7,944 nucleotides of DNA from Sphingomonadaceae bacterium (GCA_014380205.1 JACMKH010000367.1:1-7944); one strand, 5' to 3'; numbered from the stretch's first letter, positions 1 to 5,848 are shown. The notes: a model not told the origin generated them from the sequence alone. Numbers and translations: made by a program.

Positions 1-38
1 CGGCGACGCCCCAGCCGCCGACCACGCCCACGGTGTGA
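1..38 (+). CDS. Possible 3' end of an upstream gene (partial)
   Basis: One frame entering from the left edge reads ATPQPPTTPTV and stops at a TGA that shares GTGA with the GTG start of the next gene. Four-base overlaps of this kind are typical of translationally coupled genes in compact bacterial operons. Only eleven codons are visible, so no function can be given. The Pro/Thr-rich tail could be a disordered C-terminus. The frame may also be chance, because the downstream gene's own frame is also open to the window edge. Confidence 0.3.
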   Translation, partial: ATPQPPTTPTV

Positions 39-895
39 GGCGCTTCGCCCGCTTCGCCTGCCTCGACTGGTCGGGCGCGAAGAGTCAGAAACAGGCTGGC
101 ATAGCGCTGGCTATCGCAGGGGCGGGAGCGAAAGCTCCCGCCCTTGTCGCGAGCGAAGGCGGGTGGTCGCGCGAAGCGGCGCTGGACTGGCTCCGCGAAA
201 GAGCGGCCGAAGGCGCCGACATGCTGATTGGCATCGACTTCTCCCCGGCACTCCCCTTCGCCGACAAGGGAGCGTATTTTCCCGGCTGGGCAGAAAGCCC
301 GCGCGACGCGCGATCGCTTTGGGCGTTGGTCGATCGCCTGTCCGAATCCGACCCACACCTCGCGGCCAACGGCGCGCTCGCCCATCTCGAAATCCGCCGC
401 CACTTCCGTCAGTATCCAGAGTGCGGCGACCTCTTTGGCCAAGGCATCGGCCGATTGCGTGAGACGGAGCAGCGCGCCGACGCCAACCCGGCCTCCTGTT
501 TCAATCTCGTGGGGGCGAAGCAGGTCGGCAAATCGAGCCTGACGGGGATGCGCGTGCTCCACCGCCTCGCCGGCGCGATCCCGATCTGGCCGTTCGATCC
601 GGCGCCCGGTCGCGGCCTGCTCCTCGTCGAAATCTACACGAGCATCGCCGCGCGCGCTGCGGGCCGCCCTGCTGGCCGCTCCAAGATGCGCGACAAGGAA
701 AGCCTCAACATAGCGCTGGGATCACTCGGCTCGCAGCCCCATCCCGGCCTCACGCGCTACGACGATCACAGCACCGACGCGCTCGTCACCGCCGCCTGGC
801 TCCGCAAGGTGGCGGGCAACGAAGCGCTGTGGAACCCCGCCGGCCTCACGCCAGACCTCCGGCGTACCGAGGGCTGGACCTTCGGCGTGGGCTGA
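35..895 (+). CDS. Uncharacterised protein, DUF429/RNase H-fold-like
   Basis: Predicted soluble protein of 286 residues with no signal peptide or membrane helix. Function is unknown. It has the acidic-residue layout of an RNase H-like nuclease fold as seen in DUF429-type proteins: Asp11 in a first strand (ACLDWSGA), Asp68 in a second (LIGIDFSPALPF), Glu199 (LLVEIYTS) and a C-terminal DDHSTDALVTAAWLR at 243-257 with Asp243, Asp244 and Asp248 at the head of a helix. A conserved-looking IPIWPFDP lies at 182-189. Fold assignment is by motif reading only. The GTG start has no good Shine-Dalgarno sequence, but GTGA overlaps a possible upstream stop, suggesting translational coupling. The frame is open to the left edge (GDAPAADHAHG precedes the GTG), so the true start could lie outside the window. 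The gene ends 16 bp before tRNA-Thr on the same strand. Confidence 0.75.
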   Translation: MRRFARFACLDWSGAKSQKQAGIALAIAGAGAKAPALVASEGGWSREAALDWLRERAAEGADMLIGIDFSPALPFADKGAYFPGWAESPRDARSLWALVDRLSESDPHLAANGALAHLEIRRHFRQYPECGDLFGQGIGRLRETEQRADANPASCFNLVGAKQVGKSSLTGMRVLHRLAGAIPIWPFDPAPGRGLLLVEIYTSIAARAAGRPAGRSKMRDKESLNIALGSLGSQPHPGLTRYDDHSTDALVTAAWLRKVAGNEALWNPAGLTPDLRRTEGWTFGVG

Positions 896-911
896 CGCAT
901 CTAGGCGGCGC

Positions 912-987
912 GCCGGATTAGCTCAGCTGGTAGAGCAACCGCCTTGTAAGCGGTAGGTCGTCCGTTCGAGTCGGACATCCGGCACCA
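912..987 (+). tRNA. tRNA-Thr (anticodon UGU)
   Basis: A full cloverleaf can be folded. The acceptor stem is GCCGGAT at 912-918 pairing with ATCCGGC at 977-983, followed by discriminator A984 and an encoded CCA at 985-987. The D-arm is GCTCAGCTGGTAGAGC. The anticodon arm is ACCGC/GCGGT closing the loop CTTGTAA, which places TGT at positions 34-36 and so reads the threonine codon ACA (and possibly other ACN). The T-arm is GTCCG-TTCGAGT-CGGAC. There is no intron or mismatch. The gene stands alone and converges with the minus-strand repeat-protein gene, whose stop lies 28 bp away. Confidence 0.97.
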
Positions 988-1015
988 GCGCTCCCGGCCG
1001 CCGCCCGCGCCGCCC

Positions 1016-1651
1016 TCAACAGCGGCGCCCCTGCCCTCCCGGGTCGCCAGTAGCGGCCGAATCGTTGTCGCTGCACGAGGGACGGGCCGTGGGCCCGCTG
1101 CCCGCGCCGCCGCGGCCATAGCCGGCATTGTCCGAGCTCGTGCCGCTGTCCGCATCGGTGATTCCGGTATAGCTGGGCGAGCCGCCGGGATACTGCTCGG
1201 TCGGGCCGCTGCCGGGGCCGCCGCGGCCATAGCCCGCATTGTCGGAATAGGAGCCGGTGTCCTGATCCGTAATGCCCGTAGGCTGCGCCGGACCCTGGGG
1301 ATTCTGATAAGGTCCGCTGCCCGGGCCGCCGCGGCCCTCGCCAGCGTTGTCGGCGCGCGAGCCAGAATCCTGGTCGGTGAAGCCGGTCGAGCCGGGAGCG
1401 CGGCCTGTGTTTTCCGGATCGGTCGGATCGTTGTCGGTGTACCCGGTATGGGGGCGGAACGGCGTCGCGCCAGGCCCGCCGCGGCCATAGTTGGCGGCGT
1501 CCGCGCTTGCGCCCGAATCGGTATCGGTGATGCCGGTTGGCCCTTGGTAGGCGCGAAGCGGGCGACCCATCACGGCGAACGCGCCGACGGCGATCCCGCC
1601 GGTGACGCGCGCGACGAACGAGCGACGATTGAGCTTGCTGTCGGGCTTCAT
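1016..1651 (-). CDS. Tat-exported TDxDSG/GYGRGGPG repeat protein
   Basis: Secreted or periplasmic protein of 211 residues, function unknown. The N-terminus is a twin-arginine signal: LNRRSFVA at 7-14, a hydrophobic stretch VTGGIAVGAFAVMG at 16-29, and a probable cleavage after LRA at 34. The mature part is almost entirely imperfect repeats of about 26 residues with the pattern TG-I/F-TDxDSG, variable residues, DNAGYGRGGPGSGP. Good copies are at 39-64, 89-114, 125-150 and 162-187. Degenerate ones are at 69-88 and 193-208. The repeats show clearly in the DNA as recurring GCCGCGGCCATAG blocks. The acidic Asp-x-Asp-x-Gly words resemble calcium-binding loops, but this is only a resemblance. The ATG at 1651 is chosen because GAGGGAGGG sits just upstream; a TTG at 1666 would overlap that site. 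It lies 65 bp downstream of lysR on the same strand. Confidence 0.8.
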   Translation of the reverse strand: MKPDSKLNRRSFVARVTGGIAVGAFAVMGRPLRAYQGPTGITDTDSGASADAANYGRGGPGATPFRPHTGYTDNDPTDPENTGRAPGSTGFTDQDSGSRADNAGEGRGGPGSGPYQNPQGPAQPTGITDQDTGSYSDNAGYGRGGPGSGPTEQYPGGSPSYTGITDADSGTSSDNAGYGRGGAGSGPTARPSCSDNDSAATGDPGGQGRRC

Positions 1652-1716
1652 CGCACCCTCCCTCAAAAGGCGATGACAATGGGCCGACTGTCTGCCCTTC
1701 GGCCGAGTCGCGCAAG

Positions 1717-2670
1717 CTATTTCGGTAACGTAACGCTGGGTCCGGAGCGGGCAGGAGCGGTGAGCGTCGCCGCATCGGGATCGTTCGCCACCTCATGCGC
1801 GATCCATTGGCGAAACGCCTTGATCTTCGCCGCGTTGCGCTTGTGCTCGGGGCAGACCAGCCAGATCCCCCGATTTCCGAGCATCGCCTCGCCGAGCTGG
1901 ACGAGGCGGCCGTCGGCGAGCTCGGCGCGCCAGAACACCGGGTTGAGGATCGCCACCCCCTGCCCCGCCATCGCCGCCGCGCCCTCGAGCGGCTGCGAAT
2001 CGAGCCTGATCCCGCCGCGGCTCGGCGGCGGCGGATCGGACAGGCCCGCGCCCGCGAACCAGCGCGGCCACCAGGTGTCGTCGGGGCTGAGCAGCCGCGA
2101 TGCCCTGATCTGCCCGGGCGTGTCGAGCGGGCCGTGCTGGGAGATGAAGCTCGGGCTCGCCATCGGCGCGAACAGCACGCGCATCAGGAACTCGACGCGC
2201 AGCTCGGGCCAGTCGCCGAAGCCGCCGCGCACCGCGACGTCGATGTCGTCGCGCGCGAAATCGACCGGGTCTTCCGAATTGTCGAGCCGCACCGCGAGCC
2301 CCGGATGCGCGAGCTGGAAGCCGCCGAGCTTGGGCGCGAGCCACTGCGCGGCGAAGCTGTTGAAGGTGCTGATCCGGAGCAGGCTCTCGTCCTCCTCGCG
2401 CAGCCGGCCGAACGCCTCGTCGAGCGCATCGAACGCACCCGAGACCTGACCCGCGATCAGCCGCCCCGCCTCGCTCAGCGCGACGCGGCCGCGCGCGCGA
2501 ACGAACAGCCCGACGCCGAGCCGCTGCTCGAGCCCCTTGATCTGATAGCTCACCGCCGCCTGGGTCATTCCAAGCTCCTCGGCGGCGCTCGTGAAATTGG
2601 CGTGGCGCGCGGCCGCCTCGAACACGCGGATCGCGGCCATGGGAGGAAGCCGGCGCATGGCGCGAGCCAT
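1717..2670 (-). CDS. LysR-family transcriptional regulator (GcvA/AmpR-like)
   Basis: DNA-binding regulator of 317 residues, the usual LysR length. The N-terminus RRLPPMAAIRVFEAAARH (6-23) is characteristic of the GcvA/AmpR branch. It is followed by the winged helix-turn-helix (about 22-65, including NFTSAAEELGMTQAAVSYQIKG) and the LysR signature LEQRLGVGLFVRARGRVALSEAGR at 47-70. Residues from about 95 to 300 form the two-lobed effector-binding domain. The effector and targets cannot be read from the sequence. Start choice is uncertain: ATG 2670 has only a weak upstream AGCTGAG, and the in-frame ATG at 2658 would begin exactly at the family-typical MRRLPP. A 15-bp dyad covers the 2670 start, consistent with autoregulation. 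A small acidic gene diverges from it on the other strand, and a Tat-exported repeat protein follows on the same strand; both are possible targets. Confidence 0.93.
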   Translation of the reverse strand: MARAMRRLPPMAAIRVFEAAARHANFTSAAEELGMTQAAVSYQIKGLEQRLGVGLFVRARGRVALSEAGRLIAGQVSGAFDALDEAFGRLREEDESLLRISTFNSFAAQWLAPKLGGFQLAHPGLAVRLDNSEDPVDFARDDIDVAVRGGFGDWPELRVEFLMRVLFAPMASPSFISQHGPLDTPGQIRASRLLSPDDTWWPRWFAGAGLSDPPPPSRGGIRLDSQPLEGAAAMAGQGVAILNPVFWRAELADGRLVQLGEAMLGNRGIWLVCPEHKRNAAKIKAFRQWIAHEVANDPDAATLTAPARSGPSVTLPK

Positions 2671-2683
2671 AAGCTCAGCTTAT
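2669..2683. promoter_or_regulatory. Candidate LysR-type operator (T-N11-A dyad)
   Basis: ATAAGCT-C-AGCTTAT is a perfect dyad with 7-bp arms around one central base. It contains T2670-N11-A2682, the generic LysR-box geometry. It overlaps the first two bases of the lysR start codon and lies about 90 bp upstream of the divergent small gene. LysR proteins commonly autoregulate from such sites, so autorepression is a reasonable inference. No binding data are available here. Confidence 0.45.
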
Positions 2684-2773
2684 CATCGCCGTCCAGCACT
2701 TTGTTGGCGAAACCGCGCGGCGAGGCGCATCTGGCGCATGTCCGAAGCGCTCAATGCTGAAAGGAACCGAGAC

Positions 2774-2929
2774 ATGCGCGACCAGTATGACGCCGAATTC
2801 TTCGGCGAATTCCACGAGGCCTTCGCCGAGACGGTCGACACGGGGCTCGCCTTCGTCGCCGGACTGCTCCGCCGGCTGCGCGCGCCCACCACCGATGAAG
2901 CGCCGCACGCGGGCACGGGCCTCGCCTGA
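2774..2929 (+). CDS. Small acidic protein, 51 residues, function unknown
   Basis: A short gene not recognised as any known family. It begins MRDQYDAEFFGEFHEAF. The N-terminal 20 residues are acidic and aromatic-rich. Residues 16-36 (AFAETVDTGLAFVAGLLRRLR) could form an amphipathic helix ending in a basic cluster, followed by a loose hydrophilic tail. ATG 2774 is chosen because AAGGA at 2761-2765 lies eight bases upstream, an excellent Shine-Dalgarno sequence. An in-frame ATG at 2738 would add 12 residues but has no such site. The gene is divergent from lysR, with 103 bp between the two starts, and is followed 17 bp after its stop by a terminator-like hairpin. Both points support a real transcription unit. 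Regulation by the neighbouring LysR protein is possible but only inferred from the arrangement. Confidence 0.6.
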   Translation: MRDQYDAEFFGEFHEAFAETVDTGLAFVAGLLRRLRAPTTDEAPHAGTGLA

Positions 2930-2945
2930 GCCCGCGAAACGACAT

Positions 2946-2983
2946 CGCCCCGTTCGCCGGGCAGGTGGACGGGGCGCACCGTT
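2946..2983 (+). terminator. Possible intrinsic terminator after the 51-residue gene
   Basis: CGCCCCGT at 2946-2953 pairs perfectly with ACGGGGCG at 2969-2976, giving an 8-bp GC-rich stem with a 15-nt loop. It starts 17 bp after the small gene's stop codon. Only a short TTT follows at 2982-2984, so termination may be weak. Confidence 0.4.
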
Positions 2984-2992
2984 TGATGCGCT

Positions 2993-3054
2993 AGAGCCTG
3001 ATCGATTGAGGTGAAAGCGCTTCGCGCTTCCGCCGAAAGCGTGAATCAGGCTCT
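2993..3054. repeat. Palindromic intergenic element A
   Basis: AGAGCCTGAT at 2993-3002 and ATCAGGCTCT at 3045-3054 are perfect 10-bp inverted repeats. They enclose a smaller hairpin, AAGCGC-TTC-GCGCTT at 3015-3029. No coding frame fits. The nested outer-and-inner design matches the element immediately to the right. I suspect this is a dispersed, REP-like or MITE-like repeat of sphingomonad genomes, but copy number cannot be judged from one window. Confidence 0.65.
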
Positions 3055-3065
3055 CAACAATGATG

Positions 3066-3118
3066 TAGACCATGATTTCACGTTTCAGATCGATCCGATC
3101 TGAAACGATCATGGTCTA
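3066..3118. repeat. Palindromic intergenic element B, long nested hairpin
   Basis: TAGACCATGAT at 3066-3076 pairs perfectly with ATCATGGTCTA at 3108-3118. Inside, CGTTTCAGATCG at 3081-3092 pairs perfectly with CGATCTGAAACG at 3096-3107 around a three-base loop. Together they give 23 base pairs interrupted only by a one-sided bulge TTCA at 3077-3080. The right end touches the Shine-Dalgarno sequence of the next gene (AGGAG, 3118-3122). No poly-T run follows in either orientation, so it is not a standard terminator. Confidence 0.75.
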
Positions 3119-3129
3119 GGAGATCGTGG

Positions 3130-3465
3130 ATGATCGCGAGGACATGGCGCGGATCGACTGCCGCGCGCGACGCCGACGCCTATCTCGACTATATGCGGGG
3201 CACGGGCTTCGCCGCCTATCGCGCGACGCCGGGCAACCGGGGCGTGCTCGCCCTGCGGCGGGTGCGCGATGGCCGCGCCGTGTTCCTGCTGCTCACCCTC
3301 TGGGATTCGATCGACGCCGTCCGCGCTTTCGCGGGCGACGAAATCGATCGCGCGGTCTTCTATCCCGAGGACGATCGATTCCTCGTCGCGCGCGATGATC
3401 ACGTCGATCACTTCGAGCTGGTTTTCGCCGATCCGTCCCCGGCTTGCGACGACGATGATCGATAG
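3130..3465 (+). CDS. Antibiotic biosynthesis monooxygenase-like dimeric alpha/beta-barrel protein
   Basis: Small soluble protein of 111 residues resembling the ABM/ferredoxin-like dimeric barrel family. MIARTWRG at 1-8 forms the first strand, ADAYLDYMRGTGFAAYRATPGNRGV (15-39) the helix and turn, and VFLLLTLWDSIDAVRAFAG (51-69) the third strand with the typical W-D-S followed by a helix. Then come DRAVFYPEDDRFLV (73-86) and a last strand around HFELVF. Members include quinol or polyketide monooxygenases and many proteins of unknown role, so the substrate is not predictable. The C-terminus ends in an acidic tail (CDDDDR). AGGAG at 3118-3122 provides the ribosome site and borders the palindrome upstream, which could affect translation. 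The lipoprotein dehydrogenase gene follows after 67 bp with its own strong ribosome site, so an operon is possible but not shown. Confidence 0.8.
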   Translation: MIARTWRGSTAARDADAYLDYMRGTGFAAYRATPGNRGVLALRRVRDGRAVFLLLTLWDSIDAVRAFAGDEIDRAVFYPEDDRFLVARDDHVDHFELVFADPSPACDDDDR

Positions 3466-3532
3466 CGCGGACGTGCTTCTTTCCTCGCCCCTTCCGTCTC
3501 GATAGACTGCGCGAACAGGAGGGGAGTCGGTC

Positions 3533-4813
3533 ATGCGCAACCTCGTAATCGGGCTGCTCGGGGTTTCCTCGGCCGCACTGTTGGCCGCTTGCGAAAGCGA
3601 TCCCGGCACGGACGCGATCGACGACTCGGCCGCGCGCGCCTTCACCGCCGGCGTCGCCGAGAGCCCCGCCGATCCCGTGGCCGGGCCGATAACCTGGCGC
3701 GTGCGCCGCATCGGCGCGGGCTTCAACCAGCCGCTTTTTCTCGCGGGCGTGCCCGACGGATCGGGTCGCGTGTTCGTCGTCGAGAAGGAGGGGCTGATCC
3801 GCATTCTCAACCCGGCGACCGGCGGGGTCGACCCGGTCCCCTTCCTCGACGTTTCGGCCGAAATCTCGACCGGCGGCGAGCGCGGGCTGCTCGGCTTCGC
3901 GACCGCGCCCGATTTCGCGACCAGCGGCCGCTTCTACGTCTATCTCACCGCGGCGAACGGCGACAGCGAGATCCGGCGCTACCGCACGCTCGCGGGCGAC
4001 CCCGATCACGCCGATCCCGACAGCGGCAACCGCATCCTGACCTTCGCCCAGAGCTCGGCCGACAACCACAAGGGCGGCTGGCTCGGCTTCGGCCCCGAGG
4101 ACTATCTCTACCTCGCCTCGGGCGACGGCGGCCCCGGCGGCGATCCCAACAACACCGCGCAGGACACCAACCTGTTTCTCGGCAAGATCCTGCGCATCGA
4201 TCCGGGCGGCGATCAGTTCCCCGGCAATCCGCTGCGCGATTACCGAATTCCGCCCGACAATCCCTTCGTCGGCGGCGGCGGGCGGCCCGAGATCTGGGCC
4301 TATGGCCTGCGCAATCCGTTCCGCGCGAGCTTCGACCGCCAGACCGGCAATCTCTTCATCGGCGACGTCGGCCAGTCGCAGCGCGAGGAGATCGACTTCA
4401 TGCGCCCGCAGGACGGCGGCGCCAATTTCGGCTGGTCAATCCTCGAGGGCGACATCCGCTTCAAGCCCGGCGACGCGAGCGGGATGATCGCGCCCTCGAT
4501 CGTCTACAAGCGCGGATCGCAGCCGCGGCGCGGCAATGTCGTGACAGGCGGCTATGTCTATCGCGGGCCCGTCCCCGAGCTGCGCGGGCTCTATTTCTTC
4601 ATCGACTTCGGGACGGACAATCTCTGGACGATCGACGTCTCGGATTTTCACTTCGGCCATACCCTGCCCAAGGGCGCGTTCCGCAACCGCAACGACGACT
4701 TCCAGCCCAACACCGGCACGATCGACTCGATCGCGAGCTTCGGCGAGGATCAGGCCGGCAACCTCTACCTCGTCGGCATCGATGGCGAGATTTTCAGGAT
4801 CGAGCCGCTATAG
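3533..4813 (+). CDS. PQQ-dependent glucose/sorbosone dehydrogenase-family lipoprotein
   Basis: Exported six-bladed beta-propeller protein of 426 residues in the soluble glucose/sorbosone dehydrogenase (GSDH, Yli-type) family. These enzymes use PQQ to oxidise aldose sugars in the periplasm. The signal peptide ends in the lipobox LAAC with Cys20. Recognisable family stretches are FNQPLFLAGVPDGSGRVFVVEKEGLIRI (64-91 region), GERGLLGFATAPDF (115-128), DNHKGGWLGFGPEDYLYLASGDGG (177-200; His179 is the likely catalytic base), GLRNPFRASFD (258-268), FIGDVGQSQREEID (275-288), GGANFGW (295-301) and VVTGGYVYRG (336-345). The segment before the last motif reads YKRGSQPRRGN and lacks a histidine I would expect in close relatives. 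The true substrate is unknown and some family members may have no sugar dehydrogenase activity. AGGAGGGGAG upstream of ATG 3533 fixes the start. No PQQ biosynthesis gene is in view. Confidence 0.88.
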   Translation: MRNLVIGLLGVSSAALLAACESDPGTDAIDDSAARAFTAGVAESPADPVAGPITWRVRRIGAGFNQPLFLAGVPDGSGRVFVVEKEGLIRILNPATGGVDPVPFLDVSAEISTGGERGLLGFATAPDFATSGRFYVYLTAANGDSEIRRYRTLAGDPDHADPDSGNRILTFAQSSADNHKGGWLGFGPEDYLYLASGDGGPGGDPNNTAQDTNLFLGKILRIDPGGDQFPGNPLRDYRIPPDNPFVGGGGRPEIWAYGLRNPFRASFDRQTGNLFIGDVGQSQREEIDFMRPQDGGANFGWSILEGDIRFKPGDASGMIAPSIVYKRGSQPRRGNVVTGGYVYRGPVPELRGLYFFIDFGTDNLWTIDVSDFHFGHTLPKGAFRNRNDDFQPNTGTIDSIASFGEDQAGNLYLVGIDGEIFRIEPL

Positions 4814-4865
4814 GGCGCCTGAGGGTATTTCGGTTCGTCGATAAAAAACCTCTTTCCATCGCAAT

Positions 4866-4880
4866 TGTTATATTGTAACA
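4866..4880. promoter_or_regulatory. Zur-like operator over a -10 box
   Basis: TGTTATATTGTAACA is an inverted repeat with six of seven position pairs matching. Compared with the Zur core TGTTATANTATAACA as I remember it, 13 of 14 defined bases agree. TATATT at 4869-4874 inside it is a plausible -10 hexamer, which would put the transcript start near 4881 and a leader of about 31 nt before ATG 4912. A repressor bound here would block the promoter. No convincing -35 was found. It is an AT-rich island in GC-rich DNA. Confidence 0.5.
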
Positions 4881-4911
4881 TAGCGGCCTCAACCGCGATG
4901 GAGGATGCCCA

Positions 4912-5838
4912 ATGCGCGCGTATCTCGTTTCAGCCCTTGCCTTGGCCGCCGTTGGATGCAGCGAAGGCGGCTATCAGCAGGAGGGCTCCGAAGGCGCGTA
5001 TGACGTCGAGGAAAGCCCCGCCCCGTCAACGCCGATGGCGCCGCCCTCCGACGCGATGGGCCGCGAGGCGGCCGCCTCGGGCCCCGACATCGGCCCGACC
5101 GCCGCCCCCGGGGTCGCATTCAATTACCGCTACGCCTACCGCCTGCCGAGCGAACGCATCGCCACCGTGCAAGAGGCGCACGCCGCCGCGTGCGAGGAGC
5201 TCGGCGTCAACCGCTGCCGGATCACGGGAATGCGCTACCGCGTGATCAACGAGACCGACATCAGCGCGATGCTCGCGTTCAAGCTCGACCCGGCGATCGC
5301 GCGCGGCTTCGGGCGCGAGGCGGGCGCGACCGTGACCGAGGCCGAGGGGATGCTCGTCGACGCCGAGATCAGCGGAACCGACGTCGGCGCGACGATCGCC
5401 GTCGCCGACCGCGAGAGCGCGCGCATCCAGGAGGATATCGCCCGGATCGAAGCGCGGTTGCGCGCCCCCGGCATCTCGCCCGACGAGCGCGCGCGGCTCG
5501 ACAGCGAGCTGCTCGCGCTGCGCCAGTCGCTGCGCGCGCTGCAGGACCGCCGCGATGACGACCAGGAGTCGCTCGCGACCACACCGATGGTGTTCAACTA
5601 CGGCTCGGGCGACGTCATCCCTGGCTTCGACGGCCGCACGCCGATCCGCAACGCGCTCTCCGACGCGGGGTCAAGCTTCATGGGCGGCGTCGCCTTCTTC
5701 ATCATCCTGATCGGCGCGCTGCTGCCCTTCATCGTTGTCGGACTGATCGCCTGGGGGCTCTGGAAGGCGGCCCGCCCCCGCTGGAGGCGGCGCGAGACCC
5801 CGGTCGAGACGCCGAAGGTGGGGGACGCGGGCGACTGA
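4912..5838 (+). CDS. DUF4349-like lipoprotein with coiled coil and C-terminal membrane helix
   Basis: Envelope protein of 308 residues, function unknown. A short lipoprotein signal ends at AVGC with Cys16, followed by Ser-Glu. A Pro/Ala/Glu-rich linker runs to about 66. Residues 67-165 form a compact alpha/beta domain with two cysteines (Cys94, Cys102) that could form a disulfide. Residues 165-220 are a charged heptad-like coiled coil (RESARIQEDIARIEARL and RARLDSELLALRQSLRAL). A hydrophobic helix at 258-285 (VAFFIILIGALLPFIVVGLIAWGLW) is followed by the basic KAARPRWRRRE, which predicts a cytoplasmic C-terminus. This order (lipobox, domain, coiled coil, single helix) is that of DUF4349 proteins. 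GGAGG at 4900-4904 supports ATG 4912. A Zur-like box precedes it. Its stop lies 10 bp from the stop of the convergent ccrM gene, with no clear terminator between them. Confidence 0.82.
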   Translation: MRAYLVSALALAAVGCSEGGYQQEGSEGAYDVEESPAPSTPMAPPSDAMGREAAASGPDIGPTAAPGVAFNYRYAYRLPSERIATVQEAHAAACEELGVNRCRITGMRYRVINETDISAMLAFKLDPAIARGFGREAGATVTEAEGMLVDAEISGTDVGATIAVADRESARIQEDIARIEARLRAPGISPDERARLDSELLALRQSLRALQDRRDDDQESLATTPMVFNYGSGDVIPGFDGRTPIRNALSDAGSSFMGGVAFFIILIGALLPFIVVGLIAWGLWKAARPRWRRRETPVETPKVGDAGD

Positions 5839-5848
5839 GCGCGGAGCC

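Noticed and set aside
512..538. Walker A-like word GAKQVGKS in the first protein
   Set aside because: It fits GxxxxGKS by letter, but there is no Walker B or other NTPase motif, and the surrounding residues look like the linker region of a DUF429-type protein. Probably chance.
1107..1545. Spaced near-identical DNA blocks (GCCGCGGCCATAG) resembling a CRISPR or tandem array
   Set aside because: The blocks are in-frame codons of the repeat protein with unequal spacing and diverged copies, and there are no cas genes. They are explained by the protein repeats.
1649..1666. Upstream TTG start (MREGAM) for the Tat repeat protein
   Set aside because: It would place the start inside the obvious GAGGGAGGG ribosome site of the ATG at 1651, and the extra residues add nothing to the Tat signal.
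1682..1704. GGCCGA...TCGGCC inverted repeat downstream of lysR as a terminator
   Set aside because: Only a 6-bp stem with an 11-base loop and no adjacent T-run. Too weak to call.
918..1796. Long minus-strand frame overlapping the Tat repeat gene
   Set aside because: It runs through the tRNA-Thr gene and the lysR 3' end and has an Arg/Ser-rich translation without a recognisable start region. The other frame has a Tat signal, clean repeats and a ribosome site.
1448..2449. Long plus-strand open frame opposite lysR and the repeat gene, and a second one at 1795-2760
   Set aside because: Low-complexity Arg/Ala/Ser-rich translation with no domain, lying antisense to a clear LysR protein. Long antisense frames are common in GC-rich DNA.
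3130..4813. Operon of the ABM-like gene with the dehydrogenase as a sugar-oxidation system
   Set aside because: The gap is 67 bp, the second gene has its own strong ribosome site, and no functional link between the families is known to me. Left as separate genes.
3589..4878. Plus-strand frame of 429 residues within the dehydrogenase gene
   Set aside because: Arginine-rich out-of-frame shadow of the recognisable GSDH-family protein.
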